NCBI GenBank assembly: GCA_001797745.1
Contig: MGQF01000065.1
Span: forward strand, 1,953-9,665
Direction of reading: 5' to 3'
Source: Deltaproteobacteria bacterium RBG_13_52_11
GTDB taxonomy: Bacteria > Desulfobacterota > B13-G15 > RBG-16-54-18
Length of the DNA stretch: 7,713 nucleotides
Shown here piece by piece: positions 1 to 5,156 of this stretch (position 1 is the stretch's first letter; the number at the start of each line of letters is the position of its first letter). Under the pieces are notes generated by a model. It was not told where the DNA came from. It saw only the letters and a list, made by a program, of their open reading frames with translations, and searched no databases. A program made the translations under genes and the position numbers.

Positions 1-95
1 TCATGGCTACCTTTTGCGTATCTATCGAATTCGAAGCCCAGGGCCTTTAGCCGAATTATTACTTCTCTGTACTTGAACCCAGCTAATCTGCCCAT
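1..95 (-). CDS. hicA: HicA-family mRNA interferase toxin, N-terminal part
   Basis: This is the first 31 codons of a HicA (YcfA-like) toxin, cut by the left window edge. HicA proteins are small double-stranded-RNA-binding-fold ribonucleases that cleave mRNA when not bound by HicB. The visible part reads MGRLAGFKYREVIIRLKALG and ends in ...DRYAKGSH. It matches the family pattern of a Lys/Arg-rich first helix followed by a Gly-Ser-His motif whose His (residue 31) is the catalytic residue. The ATG overlaps the hicB stop codon by one base (TGATG), so translation is probably coupled to hicB. The order is antitoxin first, toxin second, which is common for this family. The C-terminal half lies outside the window, so intactness cannot be judged. 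Confidence 0.85.
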   Translation of the reverse strand, partial: MGRLAGFKYREVIIRLKALGFEFDRYAKGSH

Positions 96-337
96 CAGAA
101 GCCGACTGCTACATCTATCTCAAGTCGGTTGGCAACTTTGCGAAGTCGTGGGGGTAGGGGATCGCCGTGTTCGATAAGCGAGTCAATAAGCTTGCGAGCG
201 ACGTCCTGAGCGATTTCTATAGTTTCCGCAACAGTTCGGCCTTGAGCTACTAGTCCGGGAATATCTTCTGAGGTAGCTAAATACTGCCCTTCTGTCAACG
301 ATTCGATATTTAGATGAATGGTATACTCATTTGCCAT
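95..337 (-). CDS. hicB: HicB-family antitoxin
   Basis: This is an 80-residue antitoxin expected to bind and neutralise HicA and to autoregulate the operon. The segment from YTIHLNIE (residues 5-12) through ATSEDIPGLVAQGRTVAE to LIDSLIEHGDPLP is the typical HicB partial RNase-H-like fold: a beta-hairpin, the conserved D-(I/L)-P-G loop at residues 25-28, and a long helix. The protein is of the short type, without an obvious C-terminal helix-turn-helix or ribbon-helix-helix domain. The start was placed at 337 rather than at the upstream Met codons, because a GGAGG Shine-Dalgarno (344-348) sits six bases before this ATG and the upstream extension has no family similarity. The stop overlaps the hicA ATG. 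Placement next to a truncated malQ fragment suggests that the module arrived by local insertion. Confidence 0.9.
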   Translation of the reverse strand: MANEYTIHLNIESLTEGQYLATSEDIPGLVAQGRTVAETIEIAQDVARKLIDSLIEHGDPLPPRLRKVANRLEIDVAVGF

Positions 338-354
338 AAGCATCCTCCAGACGA

Positions 355-383
355 AGCATACATCAAATAGAGAGCATTGACAA
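355..383 (-). promoter_or_regulatory. Candidate sigma-70 promoter of hicBA
   Basis: On the minus strand a -35 TTGTCA (378-383; 5 of 6 consensus) and a -10 TATGCT (355-360; 4 of 6) are separated by exactly 17 bases. Predicted initiation near 348 would give a very short leader, with the GGAGG of hicB almost at the transcript end. This is a visual call only. Confidence 0.4.
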
Positions 384-432
384 CCATAGAATGGCAAAGC
401 AATTCGGCGCGGGATTTCACATATCAGGGCGG

Positions 433-567
433 CTCGGTGAAGAGGCCCGGATGAATCGCCCGGGCACCGGTGACGGCAATTGGGAGTGGCAACTGCTGTT
501 AAGGCAACTGACACCCGCACTGGCTGAAAAACTTCGAACAATGACAGAGACATATGGAAGGGGCTAA
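433..567 (+). pseudogene. malQ: C-terminal remnant of 4-alpha-glucanotransferase (amylomaltase)
   Basis: An open frame on the plus strand encodes LGEEARMNRPGTGDGNWEWQ followed by LLLRQLTPALAEKLRTMTETYGRG and a TAA stop at 565-567. From memory this matches the extreme C-terminus of GH77 amylomaltases: the L-G-x-E-A-R-M-N-x-P-G segment, the GNW-W-(R/Q) motif and the L-T-P-x-x-x-x-x-L-R tail, ending at the expected place. GH77 enzymes transfer alpha-1,4-glucan segments in maltodextrin and glycogen metabolism. Only about 45 of some 500 residues remain. The frame stays open upstream to 340, but that stretch lacks the hydrophobic P-x-Q-D segment that should precede this motif, so the break lies at about 420-433. 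No start signal of its own is evident. It is the only coding trace on the plus strand, and it fits with glgA nearby. Confidence 0.85.
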
Positions 568-688
568 AGGTCAACAGGCAATGGAGGTTTACTCTTATCG
601 TCTACTCCGATGAGATCATCATTACATAAAACGAGACGGTTTGATATACTTAAAGACCGATAAAGGACGTGAAGGTTCTAGCGCATTA

Positions 689-982
689 TCACCTCCCCAA
701 TATGGTGATGCGAGTGGCCGCATTTCTTTTTAGGTTATCCTTAATATATGTAATTTTCACCCTATCTCCGATAAAGGGATGCCTTGAACTCAGACGGGTA
801 TGGCGACCTAGCCAGAATACTGAAACTCTTCCATTATCTCCTCTAACCTGGATCATCTTCCCCTCTGTAGCGACAACCTCCCCATAAAAGACACTAGCGT
901 GGGCCTCTTCAATAGTGAGCAGAAGAGAAAAAACCATCAGGATAAAAAATCCGATCACCACCATCCATTTTCGATTCCTCAT
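689..982 (-). CDS. Small exported protein of unknown function
   Basis: This is a 97-residue protein with a classical Sec signal: positive MRNRK, a hydrophobic core of about 18 residues (WMVVIGFFILMVFSLLL) and a likely cleavage after AHA in EEAHASVFYG. The mature part is about 70 residues and rich in beta-strand patterns (FYGEVVAT, MIQVRG, VSVFWLG, DRVKITYI, ATRITIL), suggesting a small OB-like or beta-barrel domain. No catalytic motif or lipobox is seen, so it is probably periplasmic. I chose ATG at 982 over the in-frame GTG at 991, because the purine-rich AAGGAAGG stretch (about 992-999) is well spaced for the ATG but abuts the GTG. The function is not recognised. Confidence 0.7.
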   Translation of the reverse strand: MRNRKWMVVIGFFILMVFSLLLTIEEAHASVFYGEVVATEGKMIQVRGDNGRVSVFWLGRHTRLSSRHPFIGDRVKITYIKDNLKRNAATRITILGR

Positions 983-1275
983 GCCAAACACCCTTCCTTT
1001 TCCTCTTTCAACTATTCAATAGTGTGGAATATTTGTCTAGATTTAAAAACCACTATTAACATAGTACCATTGCTTGGAAGAAGCAAGGTTGAGATGCCTC
1101 CTACGAGGTATGCGATCTTTAGTCAGGGTCTGGTCATACAACTGCGTCCTTATGATCCTCACTAGAATGAGTCAATCTTTATTGCATCGTTTCCATCCTC
1201 TCCATAGCCGCGTCCTTGCACGAGCCGATTATTCACCCTCCCTATCGCATTACGTACGGAACTGTAATGAGATAG
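983..1275. other. Intergenic region with two small dyads
   Basis: There is no convincing gene here; the open frames lack ribosome binding sites and family similarity. Two short inverted repeats lie just upstream of the small exported protein: ACTATT-C-AATAGT at 1011-1023 and ACTAT-TAAC-ATAGT at 1052-1065. Their centres are about 41 bases apart. I see no intrinsic terminator for the upstream MBL gene. Confidence 0.4.
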
Positions 1276-2268
1276 TTAATCAAGGCGAGAGGCAGAGGGC
1301 ATCCCCATACCTCCACTCTCCAGGCATTCATGCATGGCAGCCTGATGCAAACGAAACAGGTCTTTTCCTCTTGCTGCCGCCGAATGTTTGAGCATGAGCT
1401 TACAGAGGAAATGAATGACCTTATATGAGGCAAGGGCGCCAAGGCTGCACACCCAATCGGCCTTATCCGTACAGATGCGCTCTTTATCATCTCCTTGCTC
1501 AAGCCTCCTCAGAAGCTCATGATGATAGGTCTCGGTGGCCAGTAGGGCTTTCCCCAGATGCCTTCTCATATCCCCTTCGATAACGCCGTTATGGCTCAAG
1601 AGGCCGCGTATAGCCCGCACGGAGGTCATTTTTTTAATGCTGTTGCAGTAATCCTCCAAAGAGGAAAAGTAATTGGGCCAGAATACATCCAGGGAAGGGT
1701 CGAAGTACCCGGTCATGTCTCCAATGCCCATGGTATGCTCTTTTTCTTCCACAAGGGAGATATGACAGGGAGAATGCCCGGGGGTATGAAAAACATGCCA
1801 TACAATACCAGCGCCCAAATCAATTTTGTCCCCTTCCGCGATGATGCTGTCTACCGTGAAATTATACTCATCAAGGGGGAACGGCTGTGCCGCTATCGAT
1901 CCCTGCCCCATCAAAATTTCACCGATCATGCGGTCCCCAGGCAAGAATTCCTGCACAAATGTATCCTTTTGTAAAAATTCTGCGCCAATAGACCCGGCCA
2001 GCACCTTCAGATGGGGCCAGAGGCGTCTGAGACGGGGCACTGCGCCGACATGATCTAAATGGGTATGGGTGAGGCAAATAGACTTGATCTGCGCCGGATC
2101 TATGCCGAGCATATCTATCTGTGTAACAATAATATCGGCTGTGGCACCGGTTCCCCCTTCGATGATCATGCCCTCTGCTCCCATGGATAAATAGACCGGA
2201 AAGCTGGGTACCCCTAGTTGAAAAAGGTGCGGTGTGACGGCAATAGGTTGCTGTATTTTTTCTTTCAC
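1276..2268 (-). CDS. PqsE-like metallo-beta-lactamase-fold hydrolase
   Basis: This is a 330-residue MBL-fold enzyme with a complete dinuclear metal site: HTHLDH at 68-73 (H68, H70, D72, H73), H165 in HTPGH, D184 in GIGD and H226 in LLSH. These ligands predict hydrolysis of an ester, thioester or lactone-type bond, but the substrate is not fixed by sequence. The N-terminus (VPSFPVYL...IIEGG) and the roughly 100-residue helical C-terminal extension resemble the layout of PqsE, a thioesterase of quinolone signalling, as recalled; this does not prove the same function. There is no signal peptide or membrane segment, so it is probably cytoplasmic. The start is GTG, chosen because AGGAGG (2277-2282) lies eight bases upstream. 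The gene follows a Tyr-rich leader ORF and a terminator, and appears to be controlled by that attenuator. Confidence 0.85.
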   Translation of the reverse strand: MKEKIQQPIAVTPHLFQLGVPSFPVYLSMGAEGMIIEGGTGATADIIVTQIDMLGIDPAQIKSICLTHTHLDHVGAVPRLRRLWPHLKVLAGSIGAEFLQKDTFVQEFLPGDRMIGEILMGQGSIAAQPFPLDEYNFTVDSIIAEGDKIDLGAGIVWHVFHTPGHSPCHISLVEEKEHTMGIGDMTGYFDPSLDVFWPNYFSSLEDYCNSIKKMTSVRAIRGLLSHNGVIEGDMRRHLGKALLATETYHHELLRRLEQGDDKERICTDKADWVCSLGALASYKVIHFLCKLMLKHSAAARGKDLFRLHQAAMHECLESGGMGMPSASRLD

Positions 2269-2276
2269 TGTCCTTT

Positions 2277-2282
2277 CCTCCT
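2277..2282 (-). promoter_or_regulatory. Shine-Dalgarno that fixes the GTG start of the MBL gene
   Basis: AGGAGG on the minus strand, with an 8-base spacer to the GTG at 2268. It lies about 60 bases downstream of the terminator T-run, so translation of the hydrolase depends on read-through of that terminator unless a second promoter exists, and I see none. Confidence 0.75.
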
Positions 2283-2339
2283 TACTCTAAGTTTTAGTAG
2301 CCTGTGAACCCCATGCCTTGGCAATAAGCTTAAGGCAAT

Positions 2340-2373
2340 AAAAAAGGCCGTGGGCTGGCTGCCCACGGCCTTT
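2340..2373 (-). terminator. Strong intrinsic terminator in the leader of the MBL gene
   Basis: A perfect 13-bp inverted repeat (arms 2361-2373 and 2343-2355) encloses a 5-base loop, AGCCA on the transcript. It is followed on the minus strand by a run of six T that begins inside the arm (2345-2340). This is a textbook rho-independent terminator for leftward transcription. It lies 23 bases after the stop of the Tyr-rich ORF and 245 bases after glgA. The position between the leader ORF and the hydrolase gene suggests it is the conditional terminator of an attenuator, although it would also end glgA transcripts. Confidence 0.93.
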
Positions 2374-2464
2374 AATCAACTACTAGAAAAGACAATCAAT
2401 CCATGAGCAGACCCCTCCTCTTGGTATAATAATAGTAATAATAGAGGTACGCCCTGGATTGATT
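2359..2464 (-). promoter_or_regulatory. Tyrosine attenuator: mutually exclusive RNA pairings
   Basis: Segment 1 (AATCAATCCA, 2455-2464, leader codons 4-7) is perfectly complementary over 10 bp to segment 2 (2394-2403). Segment 2 extended (CTGCTCATGG, 2401-2410) pairs over 10 contiguous positions, two of them G-U, with segment 3 (CCGTGGGCAG, 2359-2368). Segment 3 includes most of the left terminator arm and two loop bases. The 1:2 and 3:4 forms can coexist and give termination; 2:3 prevents both. A ribosome stalled at Tyr codon 9 (2447-2449) would cover segment 1 and favour 2:3, whereas one at the stop (2396-2398) would cover segment 2 and favour termination. The pairings are read by eye and not scored for energy. 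Confidence 0.7.
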
Positions 2465-2473
2465 AGCTGTCAT
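2396..2473 (-). CDS. Tyrosine-rich leader peptide (putative attenuator ORF)
   Basis: This is a 25-codon ORF, peptide MTANQSRAYLYYYYYYTKRR followed by GLLMD and TGA. Tyr occurs at residue 9 and at 11-16, seven of 25 residues, with codons TAC, then TAT TAT TAC TAT TAT TAT. Such a codon run in a short ORF directly before an intrinsic terminator is the hallmark of amino-acid leader peptides (compare pheL and hisL). It would let charged tRNA-Tyr levels set ribosome position. The ATG is preceded only by a weak GCGGAA purine stretch. The two AGG Arg codons after the Tyr run form a strong SD-like sequence (AGGAGGGG), which could add a pause. The stop lies inside the RNA segment that must be free for antitermination. 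The peptide itself probably has no further role. A chance ORF is possible but unlikely given the surrounding structure. Confidence 0.75.
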   Translation of the reverse strand: MTANQSRAYLYYYYYYTKRRGLLMD

Positions 2474-2536
2474 TTTATTCCGCTTCTTCCGCTTTGCCGT
2501 ACAAACACTTGCTTTAAATCAAGGAATTGATAAAAA

Positions 2537-2565
2537 CTATTACTGGAATTCTCTTTTTTTGTCAA
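2537..2565 (-). promoter_or_regulatory. Promoter of the Tyr leader and MBL transcript
   Basis: A perfect -35 TTGACA (2560-2565), a 17-base spacer and a -10 TAATAG (2537-2542; 3 of 6, weak) on the minus strand. Predicted initiation is near 2530, about 57 bases before the leader ATG. The sequence AATTCC occurs three times around it (minus-strand positions 2571-2566, 2550-2545 and 2528-2523), 21 and 22 bases apart, which could be a protein-binding array. Confidence 0.5.
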
Positions 2566-2617
2566 GGAATTTTTTTCAAGTGACGGTGACTATCCAATAT
2601 CAGTGCAAACCGCGGTA

Positions 2618-4090
2618 TCATCCCCTCTTCGTTAATCGTTGGTAGAGCCTGAGATATTCCCCTGCAGATCGCGACCAGGAAAAGTCCTGGGCCATGGCCT
2701 GCTGTATCAGCTGCTGCCAGAGTTCCCTATTTGCAAAGCACTGCACGGCCTTGTCGATGGCCTTCCACAGGGCATCAGGGTGATAGTCAATGAATTGAAA
2801 GCCGGTCCCCTTCCTCTTTTTGGGGTTTACCTCGACAACCGTATCAGCCAATCCACCGGTGCGGCGCACGACGGGGAGGGTCCCGTACCTCAGGCTGTAC
2901 ATCTGGTTCAGGCCGCAGGGCTCATACAGCGAGGGCATGAGGTAGATGTCGCAACCCGCCTCTATCTGGTGGGCCAAGGATTCATCAAACGCTATCCGTA
3001 CTATCATCTGCTGCGGATATTTCCGGGCCATTTGGACCAGGAGGCGCTCGTACCGCTTCTCACCGCTGCCCAAGATCACCAATCCTGCCCCTGCCGCCAT
3101 CACCTTATCCACCACCTCACAGATGATATCTACCCCCTTTTGCCCTGCCAGACGCGATACCATGCCGAGCAACGGCCGTTCCAACAGATCATGGGAAAGC
3201 TGGCATCGCTTTAAGAGATCCTCTTTGCATGCTCTTTTCCCGCTCAGGTCATCGCTGCTGTAATGGGCTGCTAGGTGAGGATCATTTTCAGGGCTCCATA
3301 CTGAATAATCCACCCCATCGAGGATGCCGATGAGGCTGCTGGCCTTGGTCTTGAGAACCCCTTCCAAACCATTGCCGAATTCGGGTGTTTGGATCTCTCC
3401 GGCGTAGGTGGGGCTTACGGTGGTCACCTGATCGGCAAAGTCGATCCCCCCCTTCAGAAAATTGACCTTTCCCCAGAACTCCAGCCCCTCAACTGAGAAG
3501 AGCTGGGAAGGGAGCCCCAAACGGGGAAAGGTCTCAGCGGGAAAGATCCCCTGATAGCCGAGGTTGTGTATGGTGAGGATAGTCTTGGTCTTTGCAAAAA
3601 GGGGGTCATCTGAAAGGACGGTCTTCAGATAGACCGGAATGAGGGCCGTCTGCCAGTCATGACAGTGGATGACATCCCATCGCTGATCGAGGGTCTTGCT
3701 CAGGGCAAAGACTGCGTAAGAGAAGAAGGCAAAGCGCTGGGCATTATCAAAATAATCCCCTTTCGGCGTGCCGTAGAGGGAGGTGCGATCAAAGAACTCG
3801 TCACGCTGCACAAAAAAGACGGGGATCTCCTTAGTCAGCCACCCCCGGTGGATATCCGCCTGGATCTCATCGTCGCCTACCTGGACGGGAAGGTCTTCAA
3901 TTACCACCTCAAGGTCCCACCCGCCTTCCTTGACAATCCGGTAGAGGGGTAGGCAGAGGGTCGGCGTCACACCCAAGGGAAGCAACGCCTTGGGGAGGGC
4001 CTCACATACATCAGCCAGCCCACCGGTCTTGGCAAACGGGGCGATCTCCGAGGAGGCAAACAGAACCTTTGTGGTTTTTCCAGCGCTCAC
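2618..4090 (-). CDS. glgA: Glycogen (starch) synthase, ADP-glucose type, GT5
   Basis: This 490-residue enzyme transfers glucose from ADP-glucose to the non-reducing end of a growing alpha-1,4-glucan in glycogen synthesis. The N-terminal Rossmann domain opens with KVLFASSEIAPFAKTGGLAD; the KTGGLAD motif (21-27) carries the Lys that contacts ADP-glucose. IHCHDWQTAL follows near residue 140, then SRLAGQKG in the C-terminal domain. EPCGLNQMYSLRYGTLPVVR starts at E390, the expected catalytic Glu, and RTGGLAD follows at 410-416. Length and motif order are normal for bacterial GlgA and nothing is missing. The start is GTG with a poor SD (AGGGCT). It leaves a short MSAGKTT before the conserved core, and no better start is present. 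It lies 162 bases after the SDR gene. No glgB, glgC or glgP is visible, but the malQ remnant nearby supports a former glycogen cluster. Confidence 0.96.
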   Translation of the reverse strand: MSAGKTTKVLFASSEIAPFAKTGGLADVCEALPKALLPLGVTPTLCLPLYRIVKEGGWDLEVVIEDLPVQVGDDEIQADIHRGWLTKEIPVFFVQRDEFFDRTSLYGTPKGDYFDNAQRFAFFSYAVFALSKTLDQRWDVIHCHDWQTALIPVYLKTVLSDDPLFAKTKTILTIHNLGYQGIFPAETFPRLGLPSQLFSVEGLEFWGKVNFLKGGIDFADQVTTVSPTYAGEIQTPEFGNGLEGVLKTKASSLIGILDGVDYSVWSPENDPHLAAHYSSDDLSGKRACKEDLLKRCQLSHDLLERPLLGMVSRLAGQKGVDIICEVVDKVMAAGAGLVILGSGEKRYERLLVQMARKYPQQMIVRIAFDESLAHQIEAGCDIYLMPSLYEPCGLNQMYSLRYGTLPVVRRTGGLADTVVEVNPKKRKGTGFQFIDYHPDALWKAIDKAVQCFANRELWQQLIQQAMAQDFSWSRSAGEYLRLYQRLTKRG

Positions 4091-4143
4091 AGCCCTATCT
4101 TATGAGTGAGTGAAACTGTTTCGCAAAAAGTCATCACTATCTC

Positions 4144-4192
4144 CTCTCCCTGTCCTTATGGGGCCGGGACCTTACGGCCCGCGGCGGGAGAG
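4144..4192. repeat. Nested dyad element between SDR gene and glgA
   Basis: Outer arms CTCTCCC (4144-4150) and GGGAGAG (4186-4192) enclose an inner hairpin GGGCCG (4161-4166) / CGGCCC (4175-4180). There is no T-run, so it is not a standard terminator. The first arm is within TCTCCTCTCCC, which recurs before the SDR gene (from 5031). It looks like a REP- or MITE-like dispersed element. Confidence 0.5.
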
Positions 4193-4252
4193 AGTGAAGA
4201 GACAGAATATTTTCACATTTCATGGATAACGAAACCATCGCGGCAACTTACC

Positions 4253-4993
4253 TTACATATTCCAGCCGCCAGTCACCTCCAGGATGGCGCCGGTCATGTA
4301 GCTGGAATCCTCAGAGGCAAGGAAGGCCACGACATTGGCGATGTCCTCGGGTCGGCCTACGCGCTTCAACGGTACCTCTTCTATCATCGGCTTGAGATAC
4401 TTCTCCGGTATCCCACGCAAAAGGGCGGTATCAACCAGCCCGGGCATGATGGCGTTCACGTTGATGTTATAACGGGCGAGTTCTTTAGCCACGGTCTTGG
4501 TCAAGCCGACGATACCTGATTTAGCGGCAGCGTAGTTGACATCGCCGATGGCACCGATGCGTCCGTAGATAGAAGAAATGGTGATGATCTTTCCTGAGCG
4601 CTGCTTCATCATGGAGGGGACGGCTGCCTGGATGCCGTAAAAAACCCCCTTGAGGTTCACGTTGAGGACCTCATCCCACTGCTCATCCTTGAGGCGTGCA
4701 AGCACATTGCTGCGGGCAATACCGGCGTTGTTCACCAGGATATCAATCCCCCCCAGTTCCTCCACCGCTGTCTTTATCATCCGCTCGACGTGATCCCGCT
4801 TGGAGACATCGGCAATAACAGCCACGCCCTTCCTCCCCAGGGCCTGAATCTCTCGAACGGTCTGAGGGGCGGTTTCGGGATTGATATCATCGACGATGAC
4901 GTCCGCGCCTTGCTGGGCCAGCTTCAAAGCAATTGCCTTGCCGATCCCCTGTCCAGCACCGGTCACAATGGCCCTCTTCCCTGTCAGATCCAT
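4253..4993 (-). CDS. FabG-like short-chain dehydrogenase/reductase
   Basis: This 246-residue classical SDR is of the 3-oxoacyl-ACP reductase (FabG) type, reducing a 3-keto acyl or related carbonyl with a nicotinamide cofactor. The visible signatures are the TGAGQGIG nucleotide loop at 11-18, NNAG at 88-91, and the catalytic tetrad N113, S141, Y154 and K158 (YAAAK). Asp35 and Asp36 at the end of the second beta-strand favour NAD(H) over NADP(H). The C-terminus ends in GGWNM where FabG proteins often have GGMYM. I start at 4993 because AGGAGG (5000-5005) precedes it by six bases and the protein then begins at the usual MDLTGKRAIV; the longer reading adds 22 non-conserved residues. It has its own promoter upstream. 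With no acyl carrier or fatty acid genes nearby, it may serve a catabolic acyl-CoA or alcohol pathway rather than fatty acid synthesis. Confidence 0.9.
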   Translation of the reverse strand: MDLTGKRAIVTGAGQGIGKAIALKLAQQGADVIVDDINPETAPQTVREIQALGRKGVAVIADVSKRDHVERMIKTAVEELGGIDILVNNAGIARSNVLARLKDEQWDEVLNVNLKGVFYGIQAAVPSMMKQRSGKIITISSIYGRIGAIGDVNYAAAKSGIVGLTKTVAKELARYNINVNAIMPGLVDTALLRGIPEKYLKPMIEEVPLKRVGRPEDIANVVAFLASEDSSYMTGAILEVTGGWNM

Positions 4994-5033
4994 GAACTTC
5001 CTCCTTGTCACGTAGAAAATAACCACCATCTCT

Positions 5034-5053
5034 CCTCTCCCCCAGGGGAGAGG
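5034..5053. repeat. Perfect 9-bp-arm palindrome in the SDR gene leader
   Basis: CCTCTCCCC-CA-GGGGAGAGG forms a tight hairpin in the 5' untranslated region of the SDR transcript, 40 bases before its start codon. It shares TCTCCTCTCCC with the element at 4144-4192, so the SDR gene is bracketed by related dyads. It is probably a dispersed repeat. Confidence 0.55.
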
Positions 5054-5125
5054 GAGCAAATGATATTTTCATCGTTCGTAGATAGCGCACCGCCATGAGA
5101 AATGATTCATAGTTCTGTGCGTTTA

Positions 5126-5155
5126 ACTATAGGAGATAACCGGCTCAGGTGTCAA
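5126..5155 (-). promoter_or_regulatory. Strong promoter of the SDR gene
   Basis: A perfect -35 TTGACA (5150-5155), an 18-base spacer and -10 TATAGT (5126-5131; 5 of 6) on the minus strand. The -35 begins one base after the TGA stop of the oxidoreductase gene. Initiation near 5119 gives a leader of about 125 bases containing the palindrome at 5034-5053. It makes the SDR gene independently transcribed. Confidence 0.65.
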
Positions 5156-5156
5156 C

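Noticed and set aside
338..574. N-terminal extension of hicB to a 159-residue protein.
   Set aside because: The extension is antisense to the malQ remnant and has no HicB similarity; GGAGG fixes the start at 337.
636..664. TATACT box on the plus strand as a promoter.
   Set aside because: There is no acceptable -35 element at the right spacing and no plus-strand gene downstream.
1074..1391. A 105-residue plus-strand ORF overlapping the end of the MBL gene.
   Set aside because: It is antisense to a well-supported gene, has no ribosome binding site or family similarity, and its composition looks like a shadow frame.
1558..1974. A 138-residue plus-strand ORF within the MBL gene.
   Set aside because: It is a shadow of the hydrolase coding frame; the MBL motifs on the other strand are decisive.
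2320..2341. Direct repeat TTATTGCC (two copies, 14 bases apart, minus strand) after the terminator.
   Set aside because: It is short and AT-rich, with no structural role that I can argue for.
2340..2373. Reading the strong hairpin simply as the glgA terminator.
   Set aside because: It is 245 bases beyond glgA, and a new promoter and leader ORF lie between them. It may end glgA transcripts too, but the overlapping antiterminator pairing argues for regulated termination of the leader transcript.
4994..5059. A 22-residue longer start for the SDR protein.
   Set aside because: It would read through the palindrome and the AGGAGG at 5000-5005; SDR proteins of this family begin at MDLTGK.
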